NCBI GenBank assembly: GCA_015491015.1
Contig: WFWQ01000005.1
Coordinates: forward strand, 1-5,462
Reading direction: 5' to 3'
DNA length: 5,462 nt
Source: Patescibacteria group bacterium
GTDB lineage: Bacteria > Patescibacteriota > Minisyncoccia > Minisyncoccales > S141-161
Position numbers and translations under genes: made by a program. The notes beneath the pieces were generated by a model. It was not told the DNA's origin, made no database searches, and saw only the letters and a list, made by a program, of their open reading frames with translations. Positions 1 through 5,010 of this stretch are shown here, in pieces (position 1 is the stretch's first letter; each line of letters starts with the position of its first letter).

Positions 1-275
1 ACGCTAAAGTAGGCAAAGTGCCTTTAGCTTCTATAGGTGCGGTTTACTACTTTGCTCTTTTATCTTTAGGTTACACCTTTTTAACTCAGAAAAAGAAGAA
101 ACTCTTAACTTTAGCCTTTTTAGTTTCTTCTTTGGGCCTTTTAGTGTCAGCTTATTTAACTTACTTGCAAGCTTTCGTAATTAAAGCTTTTTGCTCTTTT
201 TGCCTCCTCTCTGCTTTAAGCACTTTGCTAATTTTTATCTCTTTAGGATTGCTAAATTTCAAATTTAGATTTTAA
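1..275 (+). CDS. Vitamin K epoxide reductase (VKOR) family membrane protein, 3' part
   Basis: This is the C-terminal part of a bacterial VKOR homologue; the frame is open from base 3 and the gene begins outside the window. Such proteins are integral membrane oxidoreductases that use quinone to re-oxidise a thioredoxin-like partner and so drive disulfide formation outside the cytoplasm. The visible 90 residues begin with a conserved-looking stretch, VGKVPLASIGAVYY, matching the family's 'GIP...G..YY' segment. Three hydrophobic segments follow; the last starts with the CxxC active site (CSFC, codons at 192-194 and 201-203). The first membrane helix and the outer-loop cysteine pair should lie upstream and cannot be checked. 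The protein ends in a short basic tail at TAA 273-275 with no fused thioredoxin domain. It converges on the small minus-strand gene and shares its stop region. The GTG at base 18 could be read as a start but falls inside the conserved region, so I treat the gene as truncated by the window edge. Confidence 0.85.
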   Translation, partial: AKVGKVPLASIGAVYYFALLSLGYTFLTQKKKKLLTLAFLVSSLGLLVSAYLTYLQAFVIKAFCSFCLLSALSTLLIFISLGLLNFKFRF

Positions 276-475
276 CTTTCCTTTTCTAAGTGTTCTCTAA
301 TTAACTCTAAGAGTTCAGAAATGTGACTTTCTTTGTCTTCTTCCAGTTTTTTCCAAAACTCTTGGCACTTTTCACACCCTTGAGAATCTTGAAGATAGTG
401 ATTCTTGATTCTCCACAAGCTTTTGTGTTCTTGAATCAATTGGTGTACCAAATTGTAAAGATGATTAGGAAGCAT
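272..475 (-). CDS. Small conserved-looking CxxC helical protein of unknown function
   Basis: The gene encodes a 67-residue cytoplasmic protein with no signal peptide or membrane segment. It appears to be two amphipathic helices joined by a turn holding a CxxC pair (Cys34, Cys37 in GCEKC). The first helix carries regularly spaced histidines (His5, His11, His17, His26) and a HKSLWRIK motif. The second is rich in Glu and Lys and may form a coiled coil. The Cys and His residues could bind a metal or form a redox pair, but this is inference. I recall similar short proteins from CPR genomes as hypothetical proteins, without an assigned function. ATG (473-475 on the complement) is the only good start. 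No clear Shine-Dalgarno site precedes it; the leader is purine-rich. The stop TAA overlaps the stop of the convergent VKOR gene. The well-formed, non-repetitive composition argues for a real gene. Confidence 0.72.
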   Translation of the reverse strand: MLPNHLYNLVHQLIQEHKSLWRIKNHYLQDSQGCEKCQEFWKKLEEDKESHISELLELIREHLEKES

Positions 476-568
476 AAGCTTTAGTTTAATTTTTCATTTT
501 ATTTTTAGGCCTTTTTCTCTATTTTATCTCTTTTTTGGTTTAACTTCCAGTTTTACCTTTGAACCCCA

Positions 569-591
569 TTTCACACATTCGGTGTGTGAAA
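569..591. promoter_or_regulatory. Perfect inverted repeat, TTTCACACA-TTCGG-TGTGTGAAA
   Basis: Two perfect 9-nt arms flank a 5-nt centre. As DNA this has the size and symmetry of a dimeric repressor operator placed between two divergent genes. As RNA it would form a 9-bp hairpin with a UUCGG loop on the plus strand. No T-run follows on either strand, so it is not a good intrinsic terminator. The symmetry is seen directly; the function is inferred. Confidence 0.5.
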
Positions 592-606
592 ACTCTTGTC
601 TTATAA

Positions 607-639
607 GAGAAAATTGACATTAACAAAGTTAAATTTCTC
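607..639 (+). other. Weak nested hairpin preceding the terminator-like stem
   Basis: GAGAAA (607-612) can pair with TTTCTC (634-639), and inside it TTAAC (620-624) pairs with GTTAA (628-632) around an AAA loop. The outer right arm shares bases 637-639 with the next, stronger stem, so full formation of both is partly exclusive. The stem is A/T-rich and could be a chance structure in this composition. Confidence 0.25.
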
Positions 640-695
640 AAGGAGCAAAATTTCCACGATCGTGACAATTTTGCTCCCTTGAGGTTTTATATTTT
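637..695 (+). terminator. Long terminator-like hairpin with T-rich tail
   Basis: Bases 637-652 (CTCAAGGAGCAAAATT) pair with 667-683 with a single bulged base in the right arm. The 14-nt apical segment (653-666) contains the 10-bp palindrome CACGATCGTG. TTTTATATTTT follows on the plus strand (685-695), giving the form of an intrinsic terminator. No plus-strand gene precedes it inside this gap, so it would end a small RNA, act as an attenuator in a long mscS leader, or block read-through. On the minus strand the following bases are less T-rich, so minus-strand termination is less likely. Confidence 0.5.
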
Positions 696-708
696 GAGTT
701 TGAGAGTG

Positions 709-737
709 TTGAAATTTTAAAGGGGAAGGGATAAAAT
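709..737 (+). promoter_or_regulatory. Candidate sigma70-type promoter for the downstream operon
   Basis: TTGAAA (709-714) and TAAAAT (732-737) are separated by exactly 17 nt, each one mismatch from the TTGACA/TATAAT consensus. The expected start would be near 744, which is very close to GGGAG (741-745), so a transcript from here would have a very short leader of about 14 nt and might lose part of the ribosome site. AT-rich DNA gives such matches by chance fairly often. Confidence 0.4.
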
Positions 738-757
738 TAAGGGAGATTAAAAATTTT

Positions 758-1624
758 ATGCTTAATTTAGAAGTGATTTTAGATAAAATAATTAACTGGT
801 TTTTAGCTCATGGAGTTAAGATTTTGGTAATTTTAGTGGGAGCTTGGTTTTTACACCGTTCAGTTCACAAGATAATAGATAAGCTAATTAGAAAACTTAT
901 TGTTCCCGATAGATTTCCTTCTCCCGAAGCTGAAAAGAAGACCGAAGATACTTTAATTAGGGTTTTTCATGGAGTTTTTATTTCAGTTTTGTGGGTGGTA
1001 GTTTTTATGATGATTCTTTCTGAGTTAGGAGTGAATATTGGTCCTTTAATTGCTGGAGCTGGAGTTTTAGGTTTAGCTGTAGGATTTGGAGCTCAATATC
1101 TCATTAGAGACATAATTGCGGGACTCTTTATCATTTTAGAGAACCAGTATAGAGTAGGGGATGTAGTTTGCATTAACGGAACGTGCGGGCAAGTAGAAGA
1201 CATAAACTTAAGAAGAACAGTTTTAAGGGATTTAGAAGGTACAGTCCATTACATTCCTAACGGGCAAGTTAAGATTGCTTCTAATAAGACTAAAGAATGG
1301 GGCAGAATTGTTTTAGAAGTAGGAGTTGCTTACGATACTGATTTAAAAAAGCTTATAGAGGTTATCAATAAGGTAGGTCAAGAGTTAGCTGAAGATCCAG
1401 AATGGAAAGAGTTTATTTTAGAGCCTCCTAAGTTTGACAGAGTAAATAACTTTGGAGATTCAGCTTTAATTGTTAGGATTTTGGGTAAAACTAAACCGGG
1501 CAAACAGTGGTCAGCTACAGGGGAGTTGAGAAAAAGATTAAAGGAAGCTTTTGATAAAGAAGGAATTGAAATTCCTTTCCCTCAAAGGGTAATTCACTAT
1601 GCAGAAAAAAAAGAAAGATCTTAG
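758..1624 (+). CDS. MscS-family small-conductance mechanosensitive channel
   Basis: The 288-residue product matches the compact MscS architecture: three membrane segments and a cytoplasmic vestibule. It would open under membrane tension to release solutes on osmotic downshock. TM1 lies around residues 20-32, TM2 around 70-90, and TM3 around 95-127, where the small-residue pore helix pattern GAGVLGLAVGFGAQ is clear. The beta domain follows with the RVGDVV, IPNG (166-169) and SNKT landmarks, then the alpha/beta C-terminal domain to residue 288. The length is typical of MscS (286 in E. coli). Two cysteines, Cys138 and Cys143, flank a tight turn in the beta domain, which is unusual. ATG 758 is preceded by GGGAG with 12 nt spacing. 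The gene opens the plus-strand operon, and its 3' end overlaps the next gene by 26 nt. Confidence 0.93.
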   Translation: MLNLEVILDKIINWFLAHGVKILVILVGAWFLHRSVHKIIDKLIRKLIVPDRFPSPEAEKKTEDTLIRVFHGVFISVLWVVVFMMILSELGVNIGPLIAGAGVLGLAVGFGAQYLIRDIIAGLFIILENQYRVGDVVCINGTCGQVEDINLRRTVLRDLEGTVHYIPNGQVKIASNKTKEWGRIVLEVGVAYDTDLKKLIEVINKVGQELAEDPEWKEFILEPPKFDRVNNFGDSALIVRILGKTKPGKQWSATGELRKRLKEAFDKEGIEIPFPQRVIHYAEKKERS

Positions 1625-2423
1625 TTTTAAGTTTTTGAAGGAAGCTTTAAGCTTTGCTCAAGCTACTTGTCAAGAAGCTGGAGAAAAGTTAGCCTTTTAT
1701 TTTCGCAAGAACTTAGCTAAAAAGAGAGGAAGTAGCAAAGAAGTTAAAAGTATTTACGATGAGATTTTAGATAGGTTTTTAATTAAAAAGATAACTAAAA
1801 AGTATCCCCACCATTCTATTTTGACCGAAGAAACAGGATGGCTTCAAAAAGAGTCAGATTTTCTTTGGATTGTAGATCCGATTGACGGAACTTCTAATTT
1901 TGAAAATCACAATCCTTTCTTTGCTATCTCTTTAGCTTTAGCTTTTCAAGGAGATTTAGTTTTATCTTGCATTGAAGCTCCAATTTTAAAAGAAAGATTT
2001 TTAGCTTTAAAAAATAAAGGAGCCTTTAAGATAGATTTAGAAAGAAATAAAAAGGAGAAAATCAAAGTTTCAAACTTAAAAGATTTAAAAGAAAGTTATA
2101 TCCTCTTTTGCGAAGGAGGAGAAAGAGAAAGGCAAAGGATAGTTAAAGCTTTTTCTAAATTTTATCCTAAGGTTAAAGAGCTGAGAAAATTGGGTTCTGC
2201 AGCTTTGGAAACTGCGTGGGTGGCAACGGGTAGAGCTGAAGCCTACTTTACTTTCAAAATTAGGCTGTGGGATATAGCGGGAGGATTTCTGTTGGTTAAA
2301 GAAGCAAAAGGGAGAGTTTTAGATTTCAAAGGCGGCAAAGTTATTTTCAAACAGCTCTTAAAAGATCCTCTTTCTAACCTTGATTTAGTATTTACTAATT
2401 CTAAAGTAAAGGTTTTGCTCTAA
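1599..2423 (+). CDS. Inositol monophosphatase (SuhB/IMPase) family phosphatase
   Basis: This 274-residue protein is a Mg-dependent sugar or inositol phosphatase of the IMPase/FBPase fold. The metal-site residues are present: Glu77 in ILTEET, Asp93, Asp96 and Thr98 in WIVDPIDGTSNF (90-101), and Asp225 in LWDIAG (223-228). The GSAALE landmark is at 199-204. The substrate cannot be told from sequence: inositol-1-phosphate, fructose-1,6-bisphosphate, other sugar phosphates and 3'-phosphoadenosine phosphate are all used in this superfamily. The start ATG at 1599 lies inside mscS, with AAAGGG nine nt upstream as a possible ribosome site. It adds a lysine-rich N-terminus (MQKKKK) encoded over a run of eight A. 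A TTG at 1635 is a less likely start that would remove this tail. The stop is two bases before the acylphosphatase start, suggesting coupled translation. Confidence 0.88.
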   Translation: MQKKKKDLSFKFLKEALSFAQATCQEAGEKLAFYFRKNLAKKRGSSKEVKSIYDEILDRFLIKKITKKYPHHSILTEETGWLQKESDFLWIVDPIDGTSNFENHNPFFAISLALAFQGDLVLSCIEAPILKERFLALKNKGAFKIDLERNKKEKIKVSNLKDLKESYILFCEGGERERQRIVKAFSKFYPKVKELRKLGSAALETAWVATGRAEAYFTFKIRLWDIAGGFLLVKEAKGRVLDFKGGKVIFKQLLKDPLSNLDLVFTNSKVKVLL

Positions 2424-2425
2424 AT

Positions 2426-2701
2426 ATGAAAACTTTAAAGATTCAAGTGTTTGGGTTAGTGCAGGGAGTTTCTTTTAGATTTTATGCTAAAGAAAAAGCT
2501 GAAGAGTTAGGAATAAAAGGATGGGTTAAGAATCAAGAAGATGGTTCGGTCTTAATTGTAGCTCAGGGCAAAGAAAAAAGTTTAAAAGATTTCTTAAGCT
2601 GGTGTTATGAAGGTTCACCTTTAGCTAAAGTAGAAAAGGTAGAGGCTGAAGAACTTAAAGATTTCAAAGAAGAATTTAAAGATTTTCAAATAAGATTTTG
2701 A
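2426..2701 (+). CDS. acyP: Acylphosphatase
   Basis: The 91-residue product is a complete acylphosphatase, a small cytoplasmic enzyme that hydrolyses carboxyl-phosphate bonds in acyl phosphates. Both catalytic residues are visible: Arg18 in the phosphate-binding loop VQGVSFR (12-18) and Asn36 in GWVKNQEDG (32-40). The length equals the usual 90-100 residues of the single-domain family. The start is ATG two nt after the upstream stop, and the stop TGA ends two nt before the thiI ATG. No strong Shine-Dalgarno site is seen, so translation is probably coupled to the preceding gene. Its physiological role in bacteria is poorly defined, and the neighbours give no specific substrate. Confidence 0.94.
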   Translation: MKTLKIQVFGLVQGVSFRFYAKEKAEELGIKGWVKNQEDGSVLIVAQGKEKSLKDFLSWCYEGSPLAKVEKVEAEELKDFKEEFKDFQIRF

Positions 2702-2703
2702 AT

Positions 2704-3876
2704 ATGCATCTTTTAGTTCATTATTCTGAAATTGGGATAAAAGGCAAAAATAAAAGATTTTTTGAGCAAAAGCTTAAAGAAAATATTAAAAAAGTTTTAC
2801 CTCCTGGTTTTTTGGTTTCAACTCAAATTAAAGAAGGAAGAATATTAAGCGAACTTTTGGAGGATTTAAAGCCTGAAGATTTTGATTTAATTAAAGAAAG
2901 ACTAAAAAAAGTTTTTGGCATAGCTTACTTTAGCTTTTCAAATTTGGTCTCTACCGATATAGAAAAAATTAAGCTCAAAGCTTTAGAGGTAGTTTCTAAG
3001 CTTAATTTCAAATCCTTTAAAGTAGAAACTAAAAGAGCTTTTAAAGCTTTCCCTTTAAATTCTATAGAAGTTGGCTCTAAAGTAGGGGAGGTGATTCTAA
3101 AGAAATTTAAAGATAAAAAAGTAGATTTAAAAAATCCAGATTTAACTTTGTTTATTGAAATCCTTAAAGATTTTACTTTGATTTATTCTGAGAAGATTGA
3201 AGGGTCTAAAGGTTTGCCTATTTCTTCCTCGGGAAAAGTGGTTTCTTTGCTTTCTGGAGGGATAGATTCTCCAGTGGCTTCTTGGCAAATAGCTAAAAGA
3301 GGATGCGAAGTGATCTTAGTTCACTTCCACTCTTACCCTTACACTTCCAAAGCTTCAATTGAGAAAGCTGAAAAAATAGCTAAAATTTTAGCTCAGTGGC
3401 ATTTAGGTGAAATTACTTTGTATTTGGTTCCTTTTGGTGAAGTTCAAAAAGAGATAGTCTTAAAGTCTAAAGCTAAATTGAGGATGATCTTTTATAGAAG
3501 AGCTATGTTTAAGATAGCTGAAAAGATAGCTTTTTTAGAGAAAGCTAAAGCCTTAGTTACCGGAGAAAGTTTAGGCCAAGTAGCTTCTCAAACTTTAGAA
3601 AATATCTTCGTTATTCAATCTGCAATTACTTTGCCAGTTTTGAGACCTTTAATTGGCTTAGATAAAGAAGAGATAATCAAAAAAGCTAAAGAGCTTAAAA
3701 CCTTTGAAGTTTCTATTTTGCCTCACGAAGATTGTTGTTCTAGATTTTTGCCTTCCCATCCTGAAACTAAAGCTAAGTTAGAAAAAGTTGAAAAAGAGGA
3801 AGCCAAGTTTAACTTAGATCCTTTAATTGAAGATGCTATCTCTTTGGCTCAAAGGAAAACCATATCAGCTTTTTAA
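2704..3876 (+). CDS. thiI: ThiI, tRNA 4-thiouridine synthetase
   Basis: The 390-residue product adenylates uridine 8 of tRNA and accepts sulfur from a cysteine desulfurase to make 4-thiouridine; in some bacteria it also serves thiazole synthesis. The N-terminus HYSEIGIKGKNKRFFE (4-19) is a typical ferredoxin-like start. A THUMP domain follows (about 60-165), with TKRAFKAFPLNS as its signature. The PP-loop ATPase domain carries SGGIDS at 184-189 and TGESLGQVASQT at 286-297. The C-terminus holds HEDCCSRF, with Cys344-Cys345 as candidate catalytic cysteines. There is no rhodanese extension, so the length fits the short Bacillus-type form rather than the 482-residue E. coli form. A TTG at 2698 in frame would add two residues; I prefer ATG 2704, which places the conserved start correctly. 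The KRAFK motif has Phe where Asp or Asn is usual. The end overlaps the next gene by 44 nt. Confidence 0.93.
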   Translation: MHLLVHYSEIGIKGKNKRFFEQKLKENIKKVLPPGFLVSTQIKEGRILSELLEDLKPEDFDLIKERLKKVFGIAYFSFSNLVSTDIEKIKLKALEVVSKLNFKSFKVETKRAFKAFPLNSIEVGSKVGEVILKKFKDKKVDLKNPDLTLFIEILKDFTLIYSEKIEGSKGLPISSSGKVVSLLSGGIDSPVASWQIAKRGCEVILVHFHSYPYTSKASIEKAEKIAKILAQWHLGEITLYLVPFGEVQKEIVLKSKAKLRMIFYRRAMFKIAEKIAFLEKAKALVTGESLGQVASQTLENIFVIQSAITLPVLRPLIGLDKEEIIKKAKELKTFEVSILPHEDCCSRFLPSHPETKAKLEKVEKEEAKFNLDPLIEDAISLAQRKTISAF

Positions 3877-4417
3877 AATTAAAGAAAGATTGCTGATTTT
3901 GGTTTTATTTTTAGCTTTCTTTTTAAGCTTTTTGGTGTTTAATCTTTCTCAAAGTTTAATCTTTTATCCTAAAGTTTTAGTCTTAGAGGGAAACTTTTTG
4001 ATCTTTTACCCTTTAAGCTTTGAGATTTTAATTTTAACTCAAGATATAAAAGATAAAGAGGAGATCTTTAAAGAGATTCCCTTTTTTGATCAGAGGATAG
4101 AGCTTTTAGTTTTAACTTCTGCTTTTAAAGATTGGTTCAAGTTAAAAGATATAATTTTGAGATACAAGGTAAAAAAGGTTATTTTAGTAGATAACTTAAA
4201 GGAAAAGCTTCCCAAAGATTTTAAAGCAGTTTTAAAAGAAAGAGATACTTCTTTTTACCGGTTTAAAAAAGAAGTTAGAATTTATTTTGCTCAAGATTTT
4301 AAGCTCAAAGTTTCCAAAGAAGGTCAAGTTAAGCTAAACTCTTTCTTGCTCAATGTCTTTGAAGATGGTATAAAGTTAGTAAAATTTAATGGAAAGCTTT
4401 TTCAAATTAAAAATTAA
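3833..4417 (+). CDS. Membrane-anchored protein, probable degenerate ComEC-type metallo-beta-lactamase-like domain
   Basis: The 194-residue product starts with a basic segment and one hydrophobic helix (about residues 20-37), then a domain predicted to lie outside the membrane. The spacing and wording of PFFDQRIELLVLT (83-95), followed by ILRYKVKKVIL (108-118), resemble the MBL domain of ComEC-related proteins, where a similar phrase leads into LTHxHxDHxGG. Here the histidines are replaced: the matching segment reads TSAFKDWFKL (95-104), keeping only Asp100. The usual VGQGDS loop is also absent or shortened after KVLVLEG. I therefore read it as a non-catalytic relative, but this is by-eye similarity, and an unrelated membrane protein remains possible. 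The start is uncertain: ATG 3833 lies inside thiI; TTG 3827 and TTG 3890 are alternatives. The frame is open and codon use matches its neighbours, so it does not look like a decayed gene. It sits between thiI and ndk, 4 nt before the latter. Confidence 0.7.
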   Translation: MLSLWLKGKPYQLFKIKERLLILVLFLAFFLSFLVFNLSQSLIFYPKVLVLEGNFLIFYPLSFEILILTQDIKDKEEIFKEIPFFDQRIELLVLTSAFKDWFKLKDIILRYKVKKVILVDNLKEKLPKDFKAVLKERDTSFYRFKKEVRIYFAQDFKLKVSKEGQVKLNSFLLNVFEDGIKLVKFNGKLFQIKN

Positions 4418-4421
4418 AACT

Positions 4422-5009
4422 ATGGAAAACAAAAACTTAAGAGAAGAAAGAACTTGTGTTTTAATTAAACCAGATGGAGTAAAAAGGGGTTTGATTGGAG
4501 AAATAATTTCAAGGTTTGAAAAGAGGGGATTGAAGATTGTGGCTTTGCAGATGATAAAGCCTTCCAGAGAGCAAATAGATAGCCATTATCCTAAAGATGA
4601 AGCTTGGATGAGAAGGTTAGGGGAGAAAACTTTAAACACTTATCAGAAGTTTGGATTAGATCCTATCCAAGAGTTAGGCACCGATGATCCCTTGGAAATA
4701 GGAAAGATAGTGAGAGGCTGGATTTTAGATTATATGACTTCTGCTCCTTTAGTTAAAATTGTAGTTGAAGGAGTGCATGCTATCTCTATGGTTAGAAAGA
4801 TATGTGGAGCTACGATGCCAGCTGAAGCTGAAATGGGAACCATTAGAGGAGATTTTTCAGTAGATTCTGCAGCTTTAGCTAATAGAGAAAAGAGAGCAGT
4901 CCACAACTTAGTTCACGCTTCAGAGACCGAAGAAGAAGCTGAGCACGAGATAGCTTTTTGGTTTTCACCCGAAGAAATTCATTCTTACCAAAGAGTAGAT
5001 GAGATGTAA
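4422..5009 (+). CDS. ndk: Nucleoside diphosphate kinase, enlarged form
   Basis: The enzyme moves the gamma phosphate from ATP to NDPs through a phosphohistidine, supplying NTPs and dNTPs. The core is clear: VLIKPDGVKRGLIGEI (13-28), SAPLVKIVVEG (107-117), GATMPAEAEMGTIRGDF (129-145), and the active-site stretch NLVHASET with His165 as the phosphorylated residue. The usual NxxHxSDS has Glu168 in place of Asp. At 195 residues it is longer than the common 135-155. The excess lies mainly in about 30 residues around 60-100, replacing the short Kpn-loop stretch, and in a few residues before the active histidine (146-160). I recall similar long forms in CPR bacteria. ATG 4422 is chosen because the family core begins nine residues later; ATG 4389 would add eleven residues inside the previous gene. 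No Shine-Dalgarno site is visible. The gene directly precedes tmk, which makes its dTDP substrate. Confidence 0.94.
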   Translation: MENKNLREERTCVLIKPDGVKRGLIGEIISRFEKRGLKIVALQMIKPSREQIDSHYPKDEAWMRRLGEKTLNTYQKFGLDPIQELGTDDPLEIGKIVRGWILDYMTSAPLVKIVVEGVHAISMVRKICGATMPAEAEMGTIRGDFSVDSAALANREKRAVHNLVHASETEEEAEHEIAFWFSPEEIHSYQRVDEM

Positions 5010-5010
5010 T

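Larger units (their letters stand above)
476..757. other. Divergent intergenic region, 282 bp, rich in inverted repeats
   Basis: No convincing coding region is visible here. The left part (about 480-560) is T-rich on the plus strand, meaning a purine-rich leader for the minus-strand gene. The middle holds three inverted repeats (569-591, 607-639, 637-683), and the right end holds a candidate promoter and ribosome site for the mechanosensitive channel gene. In a window where other gaps are 4 nt or less, this length suggests regulatory sites or a small structured RNA. Confidence 0.6.

Noticed and set aside
252..268. Perfect palindrome CTAAATTTCAAATTTAG at the 3' end of the VKOR gene, a possible bidirectional terminator
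   Set aside because: The single-base centre leaves no workable hairpin loop without opening pairs, the stem is nearly all A/T, and it encodes ordinary residues of the protein.
304..316. Short palindrome AACTCTAAGAGTT in the minus-strand gene
   Set aside because: It is short, lies within coding sequence and is expected by chance in this composition.
558..568. Minus-strand GGGGTTCAAA resembling a tRNA T-loop
   Set aside because: The flanking bases do not form a 5-bp T-stem, and no acceptor, D or anticodon arms fit around it.
564..593. A CRISPR-repeat-like unit ending in GAAAAC with internal dyad symmetry
   Set aside because: Only one copy is present, with no regular spacing or second unit nearby, and no cas gene is visible.
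614..619. Exact TTGACA -35 box on the plus strand
   Set aside because: No -10-like hexamer lies 15-19 nt downstream; that position falls in the left arm of the long stem.
2699..2701. TGA possibly read as an amino acid, as in recoded CPR lineages
   Set aside because: The acylphosphatase domain is complete at this point and the next gene starts two bases later, so TGA acts as a stop.
2698..2703. TTG at 2698 as the thiI start
   Set aside because: An ATG two codons later gives the expected N-terminus and the same stop-to-start spacing as the acylphosphatase junction.
4389..4421. Upstream ATG at 4389 as the ndk start
   Set aside because: It would add eleven residues not expected in the family and overlap the preceding gene; ATG 4422 leaves a short normal N-terminus.
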